Shown here: positions 7,502-16,077 of the stretch, piece after piece
How the letters are laid out: every line of letters begins with the position of its first letter
Numbering within the stretch: position 1 is the first letter of the stretch
Source: Schlegelella_A sp035493195
GTDB lineage: Bacteria; Pseudomonadota; Gammaproteobacteria; Burkholderiales; Burkholderiaceae_C
Length of the DNA stretch: 27,270 nucleotides
Reading direction: 5' to 3'
Assembly (NCBI GenBank): GCA_035493195.1
Contig: DATJIM010000301.1
Coordinates: forward strand, 1 to 27,270
Translations under genes and position numbers: made by a program
The notes under the pieces: model-generated
What the model saw: the letters and a program-made list of their open reading frames with translations, nothing else
What the model was told of the DNA's origin: nothing
The model's database searches: none

Positions 7502-8086
7502 ATGATGAATACGCAACTCGAATCGTTCGTTCCGGGAGTCCGCCGGGGTCACCTCGAGCTGCTCCAGGGCGGCCGCGTCCTGCCGCTCGGCGCCTCCGGC
7601 GGCAAGCTCGAAGTGCTCCACGGCCGGGTCTGGCTGACGCGCGCCGGCGATCCCGACGACCACTTCGTCGACTTCGGCAACTCGATCGTGGTGCCGTCGT
7701 CGGGACGCGCGCTCGTCACCACGATCGACGACGCTCGACCCGCGCTCGTCGCGTGGCGGCCGCGCGGCCTCGCCGAGCGCGCTGCCGCGGCGATGCAAGC
7801 CTTCACGGGACGGTGCTGGGAGATCGTCGACCCGGCGCCGCGAATCGGTGCCGGCGCGCTCGCCGCGATCCTCGTCGTCCTCGCCGGTGCGCTCGTCTTC
7901 GGTCCGTTCTCGGACGCACGGACGCTCGCCGCGGCCGGGGTTCTGCACAATGGCGGCGCCGCGACTGCACGCCTCGGAGCCGATGCCAGGACCCTCGCCG
8001 AACGACCCCGAGTCGACCTTGCCGCCGGTGACCGAGCTGCAAACGCAGCGCAAAAAGTTGGTCGCCGCCCGGCAGGCGCTGCCTGA
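7502..8086 (+). CDS. DUF2917 domain protein with a transmembrane segment
   Basis: A 194-residue protein. Residues ~18-80 match the DUF2917 pattern: a hydrophobic strand region followed by LEVLHGRVWLTRAGDPDDHF, with the conserved G-R-V-W-L-T-R core, then a cupin-like strand block VVPSSGRALVTT. One predicted membrane helix lies at about 116-135 (IGAGALAAILVVLAGALVFG). Two ATGs are adjacent; AGGAG at 7493-7497 is 4 bases from the first and 7 from the second (7505), so MNTQLES may be the real start. The last ~45 codons overlap the next gene and lose the G/C third-position bias seen in the rest of the frame, which suggests the tail is a recent extension. Function unknown; it is probably regulated by the divergent LysR protein. 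Confidence 0.85.
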   Translation: MMNTQLESFVPGVRRGHLELLQGGRVLPLGASGGKLEVLHGRVWLTRAGDPDDHFVDFGNSIVVPSSGRALVTTIDDARPALVAWRPRGLAERAAAAMQAFTGRCWEIVDPAPRIGAGALAAILVVLAGALVFGPFSDARTLAAAGVLHNGGAATARLGADARTLAERPRVDLAAGDRAANAAQKVGRRPAGAA

Positions 8087-8597
8087 CCGGCTCGAGCGCT
8101 CGGTCCGCCTGCAGGAAAACCTCCGCGCCTGGCTCGTCGGCCGCCGCGAGCGCTCGATCGGCGCGTACTGGCCGATCAAGGGCGAGTTCGATCCGTTGCC
8201 GGCGCTCTACCGCTGGAGCGAAGGCGCGGTCGACGGCAGCGTTCGCCGCGTCGGCCTGCCGGTCGCCGATCGGACGACGCGGTCGCTGCGCTTCCACGTC
8301 TGGTATCCGGGCTGCGAGACCGAGCTCGACGCGTACGACATCCCCAAGCCCAAGGGCACCGAGGAGTTCGTCCCCGAGCTGCTCGTCGTTCCCTGCCTCG
8401 GCTTCGGCCCCGGCGGCGCGCGGCTCGGTTACGGCGGTGGCTTCTTCGACCGCACGCTCGCGGCGCTGTCGCCGCGGCCGGCGACCGTCGGCGTCAGCTT
8501 CACGCACGGCTTCCTGCCGTTCCTGCGCGCGGGCAACGACGAGGCACCGCTCGATGCGCTGATCACCGAGGACGGCGTCATGTGGCAGCGGCCCTGA
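7983..8597 (+). CDS. 5-formyltetrahydrofolate cyclo-ligase family protein, copy 2
   Basis: A second member of the cyclo-ligase family, about 204 residues. It has an N-terminal basic segment (LQTQRKKLVAARQALPDRL), GAYWPIKGEFDPLPAL, LLVVPCLGFGPGGARLGYGG and GFFDRTLA. These align with copy 1, but the loop reads G-Y-G-G-G-F-F-D-R instead of G-S-G-A-G-Y-Y-D-R. Overall similarity to copy 1 is limited to these blocks, so it is not a recent duplicate. Possible starts are ATG 7950, ATG 7983 (GGAG at 7976-7979, short spacing) and GTG 8028. All overlap the DUF2917 frame, which ends at 8086. Codon bias favours this frame from about 7950. It may be a true 5-formyl-THF cyclo-ligase or have a related ATP-dependent role. 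It is followed after 115 bases by napE. Confidence 0.85.
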   Translation: MPGPSPNDPESTLPPVTELQTQRKKLVAARQALPDRLERSVRLQENLRAWLVGRRERSIGAYWPIKGEFDPLPALYRWSEGAVDGSVRRVGLPVADRTTRSLRFHVWYPGCETELDAYDIPKPKGTEEFVPELLVVPCLGFGPGGARLGYGGGFFDRTLAALSPRPATVGVSFTHGFLPFLRAGNDEAPLDALITEDGVMWQRP

Positions 8598-8635
8598 CGC
8601 GTTCGCCGTCGCAAGCCCGTCGGACCAAGGTCCCA

Positions 8636-8664
8636 TTGGCGCGTGCGAAGCGCGCCGATAGATT
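8636..8664 (+). promoter_or_regulatory. Candidate sigma-70 promoter for the nap operon
   Basis: TTGGCG (8636-8641) and TAGATT (8659-8664) are separated by 17 bases, each matching four of six consensus positions, 49 bases ahead of the napE ATG. No FNR box (TTGAT-N4-ATCAA) is visible in the 115-base gap, so oxygen control by an FNR homologue is not supported by what I can see. Confidence 0.35.
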
Positions 8665-8712
8665 CGCGGCGCAGATTCGCGCGCGACGTCGAGGCGCGGC
8701 GCGCCCTCGAAC

Positions 8713-8877
8713 ATGGACGAACAGGAAACGCCGCACACGAAGGCCGAGGAGCTGAAGTCGTTCCTCCTGCTTGCGGTCGTCATGGCCCCGGTGCTGGCCG
8801 TGGTCGTCGTCTCCGGCTACGGATTCCTGGTCTGGATGCTCCAGCTCGTCGCGGGTCCGCCCGGCCCGCGGATGTGA
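8713..8877 (+). CDS. napE: Periplasmic nitrate reductase small membrane protein NapE
   Basis: A 54-residue integral membrane protein. It has a short charged N-terminus (MDEQETPHTKAEELKS), one transmembrane helix at about residues 17-43 rich in Val, Leu and Ala with SGYGFLVWMLQL, and a C-terminus AGPPGPRM. The GYGFLVWM-x-Q-L-x-x-GPPG pattern is the recognisable NapE signature. The precise role of NapE is unsettled; it accompanies the Nap system in many proteobacteria. It is first in napEDABC, with the stop 7 bases before napD. The Shine-Dalgarno sequence is weak. It is short and easily missed by automated calling. Confidence 0.9.
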   Translation: MDEQETPHTKAEELKSFLLLAVVMAPVLAVVVVSGYGFLVWMLQLVAGPPGPRM

Positions 8878-8884
8878 CGCGGGG

Positions 8885-9178
8885 ATGACGAGCGCCGAGC
8901 TGCACATCGCGAGCCTGGTCGTGCACGCCGCGCCGCGCCGGCTCGAGCGCGTCGCGAGCGAGGTCGCCGCGATCCCGGGCGGCGAGGTCCACGCGTCGGC
9001 GCCGAACGGCAAGCTCGTCGTCACGCTCGAAGCGTCGAGCGGCGACGAGATGTCCCGCAAGGTCGCGACGATCGGACGCATCGACGGCGTGCTCTCGACG
9101 GCGCTCGTCTACCAGTGCGCCGACACGCTCGAAGCGATGAACGAGGAGATCGACGATGCGCAGGCGGGAGTTCATTAG
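8885..9178 (+). CDS. napD: NapA signal-peptide-binding chaperone NapD
   Basis: A cytoplasmic chaperone of 97 residues that binds the Tat signal peptide of NapA and delays export until the cofactors are inserted. ELHIASLVVHAAPRRLERVA is the typical NapD opening strand-helix, with the S-x-V-V-x-x-x-P pattern. GKLVVTLEASSGDEM and a later LVYQCAD/E-x-x-E pattern complete the ferredoxin-like fold. The ATG at 8885 gives the expected family length. The gene overlaps napA by 23 bases, so translation of chaperone and client is likely coupled. It is second in napEDABC. Confidence 0.93.
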   Translation: MTSAELHIASLVVHAAPRRLERVASEVAAIPGGEVHASAPNGKLVVTLEASSGDEMSRKVATIGRIDGVLSTALVYQCADTLEAMNEEIDDAQAGVH

Positions 9179-11642
9179 GCGCTCGGCGGCCACCGCCGCG
9201 GGAGCCGCTGCCGGCGTCGCCCTGCCGGCGCACGCGCAGACCGCCGCGCGCTCCGATGCCGGCGTGCAGTGGGACAAGGCGCCGTGCCGCTTCTGCGGCA
9301 CCGGCTGCGGCGTCACGGTCGCGGTCAAGGACAACCGCGTCATCGCGACGCAGGGCGATCCGCAGGCCGAGGTGAATCGCGGCCTCAATTGCATCAAGGG
9401 CTACTACCTCTCGAAGATCATGTACGGCGAGGATCGGCTGACGACGCCGCTCCTGCGCATGAAGGACGGCCGCTACGCCAAGGACGGCGAGTTCGAGCGC
9501 GTCTCGTGGGACCAGGCGTTCGACGTCATGGCCGAGCAGTTCAAGCGCGTCCTGAAGGAGAAGGGCCCGACCGCGGTCGGCATGTTCGGCTCCGGCCAGT
9601 GGACGGTGTGGGAGGGCTACGCCGCGCTCAAGCTGATGAAGGCGGGCCTGCGCTCGAACAACATCGACCCGAACGCGCGCCACTGCATGGCGTCGGCCGC
9701 GGTCGGCTTCATGCGCACGTTCGGCGCCGACGAGCCAATGGGTTGCTACGACGACATCGAGGCCGCCGACGCGTTCGTGCTCTGGGGCTCGAACATGGCC
9801 GAGATGCACCCGATCCTGTGGACGCGCGTCACCGACAGGCGCCTCAGCGCGCCCAACGTCAAGGTGGCGGTGCTGTCGACCTTCGAGCACCGCTCGTACG
9901 AGCTCGCCGACATCGAGCTCACGTTCGCGCCGCAGACCGACCTCGCGATCCTCAACTACATCGCGCACCACATCATCAGCACCGGCCGCGTCAACAAGGA
10001 GTTCGTCGAGAAGCACACGAACTTCTGGCTCGGCAACGCCGACATCGGCTACGGCCTCAGGCCCGAGCATCCGCTGCAGAAGGCGGCGAAGAACGCAGGC
10101 GCGAATGCCGGCGGCGCCAAGCCGATCACGTTCGACGAGTTCGCGAAGTTCGTCTCCGCGTACGACCTCGACAGCACCGCGAAGCTGAGCGGCGTCCCGA
10201 AGAATCGGCTGCGCGATCTCGCCGAGCTCTACGCCGACCCGAAGACGAAGGTGATGTCGTTCTGGACGATGGGGTTCAACCAGCACACGCGCGGCGTCTG
10301 GTGCAACCACATGGTCTACAACATCCACCTGTTGACGGGCAAGATCTCGACGCCCGGCAACAGCCCGTTCTCCCTCACCGGCCAGCCGTCGGCGTGCGGC
10401 ACGGCGCGCGAGGTCGGCACGTTCGCGCATCGCCTGCCTGCGGACATGGTCGTCACCAACCCGAAGCACCGCGAGCACGCCGAGGAGATCTGGAAGCTGC
10501 CGCCCGGGACGATTCCGGACGTCGTCGGCTATCACGCCGTGCTGCAGAACCGGATGCTCAAGGACGGCAAGCTCAACGCCTACTGGGTGATGGTCAACAA
10601 CAACATGCAGGCCGCCGCCAATCTCACGCAGGAGGGCTATCCGGGCTACCGCAATCCGGCCAACTTCATCGTCGTCTCCGATGTCTACCCGACCGTCACC
10701 GCACTCGCCGCCGACCTGATCCTGCCGGCGGCGATGTGGGTCGAAAAGGAAGGCGCCTACGGCAACGCCGAGCGACGCACGCACTTCTGGCACCAGCTCG
10801 TCGACCCGCCCGGCGACGCGCGCTCGGATCTCTGGCAGCTGATGGAGTTCTCGAAGCGCTTCAAGGTCGCCGAGGTCTGGCCGGCCGAGCTGGTCGCGAA
10901 GAAGCCGGCGCTCCAGGACAAGACGCTGTTCGACGTTCTCTTCCGCAACGGCCAGGTCGACCGTTTCCCGGTGAGCGACGTCGAGGCCGGCTATCGCAAC
11001 GCCGAGGCGAAGGCGTTCGGCTTCTATCCGCAGAAGGGCCTCTTCGAGGAGTACGCGCAGTTCGGCCGCGGCCATGGCCACGACCTCGGCGCGTTCGACA
11101 CGTACCACCAGAACCGCGGCTTGCGCTGGCCGGTCGTCAACGGCAAGGAGACCCGCTGGCGCTACAAGGAAGGCCTCGATCCGTACGTCAAGGCGGGCAC
11201 CGACTACCAGTTCTACGGCTTTCCCGACGGCAAGGCGCGCATCTACGCGTTGCCGTACGAGCCGGCCCCCGAGAGCCCGGACGCCGAGTATCCGTTCTGG
11301 CTCTCGACCGGCCGCGTCCTCGAGCATTGGCATTCGGGATCGATGACGCGCCGCGTTCCCGAGCTGCACAAGGCGGTGCCGCACGCCGTCTGCTACATGC
11401 ATCCGGACGACGCGACCCAACTCGGCGTGCGCCGCGGTTCGCTGGTCGAGCTCCGCTCGCGCCGCGGCAGCATGCGCACGCGCGTCGAGACGCGCGACCG
11501 CAACAAGCCGCCGCGCGGTCTCGTCTTCGTGCCCTGGTTCGACGCCAGCCAGCTGATCAACAAGCTGACGCTCGACGCCACCGACCCGATCTCGTTCCAG
11601 ACCGACTTCAAGAAGTGCGCGGTCAAGATCGTCAAGGTGTGA
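9156..11642 (+). CDS. napA: Periplasmic nitrate reductase catalytic subunit NapA
   Basis: An 828-residue Mo-bis-MGD enzyme that reduces nitrate to nitrite in the periplasm. The N-terminus has a twin-arginine signal (MRRREFIRRSAATAAG, likely cleaved after AHA near residue 27). The [4Fe-4S] cluster is bound by Cys44, Cys47, Cys51 (CRFCGTGC) and Cys79 (LNCIKGYYLSK). The molybdenum ligand is Cys177 in NARHCMASAAVGFMR, characteristic of NapA/Nas-type enzymes. DVYPTVTALAADLILPAAMW and the C-terminal WLSTGRVLEHWHSGSMTRR cofactor-binding blocks are intact. The length equals that of E. coli NapA. A GAGGAG Shine-Dalgarno (9143-9148) lies 7 bases before the ATG, inside napD. Electrons come from NapC through NapB, both encoded immediately downstream. 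Confidence 0.98.
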   Translation: MRRREFIRRSAATAAGAAAGVALPAHAQTAARSDAGVQWDKAPCRFCGTGCGVTVAVKDNRVIATQGDPQAEVNRGLNCIKGYYLSKIMYGEDRLTTPLLRMKDGRYAKDGEFERVSWDQAFDVMAEQFKRVLKEKGPTAVGMFGSGQWTVWEGYAALKLMKAGLRSNNIDPNARHCMASAAVGFMRTFGADEPMGCYDDIEAADAFVLWGSNMAEMHPILWTRVTDRRLSAPNVKVAVLSTFEHRSYELADIELTFAPQTDLAILNYIAHHIISTGRVNKEFVEKHTNFWLGNADIGYGLRPEHPLQKAAKNAGANAGGAKPITFDEFAKFVSAYDLDSTAKLSGVPKNRLRDLAELYADPKTKVMSFWTMGFNQHTRGVWCNHMVYNIHLLTGKISTPGNSPFSLTGQPSACGTAREVGTFAHRLPADMVVTNPKHREHAEEIWKLPPGTIPDVVGYHAVLQNRMLKDGKLNAYWVMVNNNMQAAANLTQEGYPGYRNPANFIVVSDVYPTVTALAADLILPAAMWVEKEGAYGNAERRTHFWHQLVDPPGDARSDLWQLMEFSKRFKVAEVWPAELVAKKPALQDKTLFDVLFRNGQVDRFPVSDVEAGYRNAEAKAFGFYPQKGLFEEYAQFGRGHGHDLGAFDTYHQNRGLRWPVVNGKETRWRYKEGLDPYVKAGTDYQFYGFPDGKARIYALPYEPAPESPDAEYPFWLSTGRVLEHWHSGSMTRRVPELHKAVPHAVCYMHPDDATQLGVRRGSLVELRSRRGSMRTRVETRDRNKPPRGLVFVPWFDASQLINKLTLDATDPISFQTDFKKCAVKIVKV

Positions 11643-11646
11643 GGCG

Positions 11647-12099
11647 ATGACGTCCCGCTTCGTCCTCGCGCTCGGCTTGCTCTTCGCGGTCTGCTGCACG
11701 CTCGCCGAGCCGCTCGTCGATCCGCTGCGCGGCCCGGTTCCGATCACCGCAACGACCGAGCCGCCGCGGCTGGGCAATGCGGTCAACGACGACAACGCGC
11801 TGCAGCGCAACTACAGCCAGCAGCCGCCCGTCATCCCGCACCGGATCGACGGCTACCAGGTCGACAAGAATTTCAACAAGTGCCTCGACTGCCACGCCCG
11901 CGACAAGACGGCGGTGTCCCAGGCGGTGCCGGTGAGCGCGACGCACTACGTCGATCGCAACGGCAAGGTGCTGGCGCAGATCTCGACCCGGCGCTACTTC
12001 TGCAAGCAGTGCCACGTCAGCCAGGAGCCGGTGGCGCCGCTGGTCGGCAACACGTTCCGCGGCGACCCGGCCGATGCCGCCTCGGCGCCGCAGCGATAG
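11647..12099 (+). CDS. napB: Periplasmic nitrate reductase diheme cytochrome subunit NapB
   Basis: A 150-residue periplasmic diheme c-type cytochrome that passes electrons from NapC to NapA. The signal peptide is MTSRFVLALGLLFAVCCTLA. The mature part has the NapB pattern: PPVIPHRIDGYQVDKNFNKC, where the histidine is a likely distal heme ligand, then the heme sites CLDCH and CKQCH. The segment HYVDRNGKVLAQISTRRYFC between them is very typical. It starts 4 bases after the napA stop, with GAGG at 11641-11644 as ribosome-binding site. The length fits the family. Confidence 0.96.
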   Translation: MTSRFVLALGLLFAVCCTLAEPLVDPLRGPVPITATTEPPRLGNAVNDDNALQRNYSQQPPVIPHRIDGYQVDKNFNKCLDCHARDKTAVSQAVPVSATHYVDRNGKVLAQISTRRYFCKQCHVSQEPVAPLVGNTFRGDPADAASAPQR

Positions 12100-12112
12100 C
12101 GAGCACGACGCC

Positions 12113-12790
12113 ATGCTGAAGCGCATCAAGCACTACTGGGACATCATCCGGCGGCCGAGCGTGCACTACAGCCTCGGCTTCCTCACGGTCGGCGGGTTCC
12201 TCGGCGGCGTGATCTTCTGGGGCGGCTTCAACACCGCAATGGAGGCGACCAACACCGAGGCCTTCTGCACCGGCTGCCACGAGATGCGCGACAACGTCTT
12301 CGCCGAGCTGAAGACGACGATCCACTACACCAACCGCTCGGGCGTGCGCGCGGCCTGCTCCGACTGCCACGTGCCGCACGAGTGGACGCGCAAGATCGCG
12401 CGCAAGATGCAGGCCTCGAAGGAGGTCTGGGGCAAGGTCTTCGGAACGATCGACACGCCCGAGAAGTTTCGGGCGACGCGGCTCGAGCTGGCGCGGCACG
12501 AGTGGGAGCGACTGAAGGCGAACGACTCGCTCGAGTGCCGCAACTGCCACCAGTACGCGTCGATGGACTTCACGCGCCAGAGCGTGCGCGCGCAGAACAT
12601 GCACTCGACCTATCTCGCGAGCAAGGAGCGGACGTGCATCGATTGCCACAAGGGCATCGCGCACCGACTGCCGCACATCCCGGCCGGCGAAGGGCCCAGC
12701 GACACGCCCGGGCAGCAGGTGCCGACGCCGTCCTCGGCGCAGCAGGCGAGCCTGGCGCCGTCTGCCGAGGCGAGCGCAGTCGGGCGGTGA
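12113..12790 (+). CDS. napC: Tetraheme quinol dehydrogenase NapC (NapC/NirT family)
   Basis: A 225-residue membrane-anchored tetraheme cytochrome that oxidises quinol and reduces NapB. One N-terminal transmembrane helix (SLGFLTVGGFLGGVIFWGGF, about residues 19-38) anchors a periplasmic domain with four CXXCH sites: CTGCH, CSDCH, CRNCH and CIDCH. The family segments N-x-E-A-F-C, HYTNRSGVRAACSDCHVPHE and CIDCHKGIAHRLP are intact. A Pro/Ser/Ala-rich tail of ~30 residues follows the last heme. The ATG at 12113 is preferred over an upstream in-frame ATG at 12074 that overlaps napB and would put a charged extension before the anchor. It ends 9 bases from the convergent metF end. No napF, napG or napH is present. 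Confidence 0.95.
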   Translation: MLKRIKHYWDIIRRPSVHYSLGFLTVGGFLGGVIFWGGFNTAMEATNTEAFCTGCHEMRDNVFAELKTTIHYTNRSGVRAACSDCHVPHEWTRKIARKMQASKEVWGKVFGTIDTPEKFRATRLELARHEWERLKANDSLECRNCHQYASMDFTRQSVRAQNMHSTYLASKERTCIDCHKGIAHRLPHIPAGEGPSDTPGQQVPTPSSAQQASLAPSAEASAVGR

Positions 12791-12799
12791 GCCGGGTGC

Positions 12800-13678
12800 T
12801 CAGCGCGGCGCGCCGAGCGCGCTGCCGGCACCGGAAGCGATCCGGCGGCAGATCTCGAGCGCGAGCGCCGACTGGTTGAGCGTGTAGAAGTGAAGCCCGG
12901 GCGCGCCGCCGGCGATCAGCCGCTCGGCGAGACGCGTCACGACGTCGAGGCCGAAGGCACGGATCGACGCCGCGTCGTCCAAGAAGCCTTCCATCTTGAG
13001 CGCGATCCAGCGCGGAATCTCGATCCCGTCGCGCGCCGCGAACTGCGCGATCTTCGCGAAGTTGTGGAACGGCATCACGCCGGGGACGATCGGCACCTCG
13101 ACGCCGAGCGCGCGCACCTCGTCGACGAAGTGGAAGTAGGCGTCGGGATTGAAGAAGAACTGCGTGATCGCCGCGTCGGCGCCGGCCTTCACCTTGGCGG
13201 CGAAGTGCTGCAGGTCGCGCCTGGCGTAGCGCTCCTGCGGGTGGTACTCGGGATACGCCGCGACCTCGATGAACCAGTCGCTTCCCTGCGCCTCGCGGAT
13301 GAAAGCGATCAGCTCGCTCGCGTAGCGGAACTCGCCCGCCGTCGCGGTGCCGCTCGGCAGGTCGCCGCGCAGCGCGACGACGCGGCGGATGTTCCGCCCG
13401 CGGTAGGTCGCGAGGATCTCGGCGATGCCTTGCCGCGTCGAGCCGACGCACGAAATGTGCGGCGCTGCCTGGTGGCCGAGCGCGGCGATGTCGCACACGG
13501 TCGCGAGCGTTTTCTCGCGGGTCGACCCGCCGGCGCCGTAGGTGACGCTGAAGTAGTCGGGCCGTGCCTGGGCGAGCTCGGCGACGACGGTCTTCAGCTT
13601 CTCGCTGCCGACCGGCGTGTTCGGCGGAAAGAACTCGAAGCTGACGGGAACCGGCAGCGTCATCGTGGTCGTGGTCAT
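12800..13678 (-). CDS. metF: Methylenetetrahydrofolate reductase
   Basis: A 292-residue cytoplasmic FAD TIM-barrel enzyme reducing 5,10-methylene-THF to 5-methyl-THF, the methyl donor for methionine synthase. VSFEFFPPNT holds the catalytic glutamate (about Glu15, equivalent to E. coli Glu28). YFSVTYGAGGSTREKTLATV, HISCVGST, RRVVALRGDLP and ITQFFFNPDAYFHFVDE are standard family blocks. The length is close to E. coli MetF (296). Its ATG overlaps the tlyA stop in an ATGA junction, so translation is probably coupled. It is the third gene of the SAH-riboswitch-controlled ahcY-tlyA-metF unit. A stem (CAGCGCG 12801-12807 with CGCGCTG 12818-12824) lies in its last codons, but no T-tract follows. Confidence 0.96.
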   Translation of the reverse strand: MTTTTMTLPVPVSFEFFPPNTPVGSEKLKTVVAELAQARPDYFSVTYGAGGSTREKTLATVCDIAALGHQAAPHISCVGSTRQGIAEILATYRGRNIRRVVALRGDLPSGTATAGEFRYASELIAFIREAQGSDWFIEVAAYPEYHPQERYARRDLQHFAAKVKAGADAAITQFFFNPDAYFHFVDEVRALGVEVPIVPGVMPFHNFAKIAQFAARDGIEIPRWIALKMEGFLDDAASIRAFGLDVVTRLAERLIAGGAPGLHFYTLNQSALALEICRRIASGAGSALGAPR

Positions 13679-14415
13679 GCCCGTCCTCGCGCGCGGACGA
13701 AGAACTCGCGGTTGCCGTCGCCGCCGGTGACGGCGCTCTCGAACCAGTCGACGACGTCGAGACTGCTCGTCGCACAGGCTTTGCGAAGCTTGCGCTCGAC
13801 GTCGGCATACGCGGAAGGGTCCTTGACGATCCCGCCCTTGCCGATGTCCTTGGGCTGCAACTCGAATTGCGGCTTGACGAGCAGCAGCAACTCGCCCGCA
13901 GCGAGCGGCGCGAGCGCCGGCAGGACGAGCGTGAGCGAGATGAACGAGAGATCGGCGACGATCAGGTCGAAGCGGCCGACGGGCAGGTCGCGCGCGTCGA
14001 GGTGGCGTGCGTTGATGCCCTCGCGCGCGGCGACGCGCGCGTCGGCAGCGAGGCGACGGTCGAGCTGGCCATGGCCGACGTCGACGCCGACGACGCGCGC
14101 CGCGCCGCGCTGCAGCAGCGCGTCGGTGAAGCCGCCGCTGCCCTGGCCGACGTCGAGGCAGACCAGCCCGGCGACGTCGATCGCGCAGTGCGCGAGCGCG
14201 GCGTCGAGCTTGAGGCCGCCGCGCGAGACGAAGCGAAGCTCGGCGTCGTCGACGACCTCGATCTCGGCGGCATCGGGAAGCTCTTCGCCGGCTTTTCGCG
14301 GTACCGCCCAGCCCTGAGCGGAGCGCCAGCGGACGCCGCCGCGCGCGATCAACCGCTGCGCGGCCGATCGGCTCGGCGCGACGCCGCGCTCCACCAGCAA
14401 CTGGTCGGCACGCAC
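13675..14415 (-). CDS. tlyA: TlyA-family rRNA 2'-O-methyltransferase
   Basis: A 246-residue SAM-dependent methyltransferase with an N-terminal S4 RNA-binding domain (residues ~1-60: VRADQLLVERGVAPSRSAAQ and following) and a C-terminal FtsJ/RrmJ-like Rossmann domain. SRGGLKLDAAL, LDVGQGSGGFTDALLQRGAA, VGVDVGHGQLD, FDLIVADLSFISL, LLVKPQFE and NREFFVRARG supply the SAM site and the K-D-K-E catalytic set. Motif I reads D-V-G-Q-G-S-G-G-F instead of the usual D-x-G-x-S-T-G-G-F. The GTG at 14415 was chosen because it gives the standard TlyA N-terminus and follows the ahcY stop by 11 bases, with a GAGCGAGAG ribosome-binding region. Mycobacterial TlyA methylates 16S and 23S rRNA; the target here is inferred only. 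Confidence 0.9.
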   Translation of the reverse strand: MRADQLLVERGVAPSRSAAQRLIARGGVRWRSAQGWAVPRKAGEELPDAAEIEVVDDAELRFVSRGGLKLDAALAHCAIDVAGLVCLDVGQGSGGFTDALLQRGAARVVGVDVGHGQLDRRLAADARVAAREGINARHLDARDLPVGRFDLIVADLSFISLTLVLPALAPLAAGELLLLVKPQFELQPKDIGKGGIVKDPSAYADVERKLRKACATSSLDVVDWFESAVTGGDGNREFFVRARGRA

Positions 14416-14426
14416 GCCGCTCTCGC

Positions 14427-15860
<1,434 letters not shown>

Positions 15861-15920
15861 GTCGTGGCTCCTGTCTGTCGAACCAAGGAACCCGCCGCGA
15901 CGGCGAAGGGGAGCGTCGAA

Positions 15921-15952
15921 GCTCACCCACGAAGGCCATCGTGCGGGTGAGC
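15921..15952 (-). promoter_or_regulatory. Anti-pseudoknot hairpin, probable expression platform of the SAH riboswitch
   Basis: Immediately after the aptamer, GCTCACC (15946-15952) pairs with GGTGAGC (15921-15927). An inner CACGA/TCGTG helix and a 2-base bulge bring the total to about 12 bp. The first arm contains the GCTC needed for the aptamer pseudoknot, so the two structures are mutually exclusive. No U-tract follows. Nearer the start codon, GGTTC (15880-15884) can pair with GAGCC (15866-15870), covering part of the Shine-Dalgarno sequence, so translational control is more likely than termination (inference). Confidence 0.6.
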
Positions 15953-16020
15953 GCGGTTGCAACGTGGGCTGCCAAGCCTGGGACGAGGGGCGGGGCCCTG
16001 CCTTGCAACGCTCCTTGGAC
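15945..16020 (-). ncRNA. S-adenosylhomocysteine (SAH) riboswitch
   Basis: The ahcY leader, read on the minus strand, runs GTCCAAGGAGCGTTGCAAGG ... CCCAGGCTTGG ... CGCTCA. These are the SAH riboswitch elements in order. P1 pairs CCAAG with CTTGG. The conserved GAGCG-x-TGCAA and CCAGG core follows. The pseudoknot pairs the GAGCG next to P1 with CGCTC at the 3' end (15949-15953). The P2 loop is GC-rich and somewhat longer than in the Ralstonia version I remember. SAH riboswitches are known ON switches ahead of ahcY in beta- and gammaproteobacteria, so high SAH should raise ahcY, tlyA and metF expression. Confidence 0.9.
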
Positions 16021-16029
16021 AGCGGCGCC

Positions 16030-16035
16030 ATTCTA
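16030..16035 (-). promoter_or_regulatory. Probable -10 element of the ahcY-tlyA-metF operon
   Basis: TAGAAT on the minus strand matches five of six bases of the -10 consensus. It would start transcription about 7 bases on, near 16023, just before the first base of the riboswitch P1. No convincing -35 hexamer is visible at 15-18 bases. The placement relative to the aptamer is the main support. Confidence 0.5.
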
Positions 16036-16077
16036 GCGCGGCGCGTCTGCACGCGACCCCGCTCGTATCATGGCCGC

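Noticed and set aside
9021..11810. 929-codon open frame on the minus strand opposite napD-napA-napB
   Set aside because: It is an antisense shadow created by G/C third-position bias. It is Arg/Val/Asp-rich with no recognisable domain, and the opposite strand encodes well-conserved Nap proteins.
12801..12824. Stem CAGCGCG / CGCGCTG as a terminator for napC or metF
   Set aside because: It lies within the last codons of metF and has no T-tract on either side.
15861..16052. N-terminal extension of AhcY from an upstream ATG
   Set aside because: This stretch is the SAH riboswitch leader. The ATG at 15860 has a good ribosome-binding site and gives the normal AhcY length.
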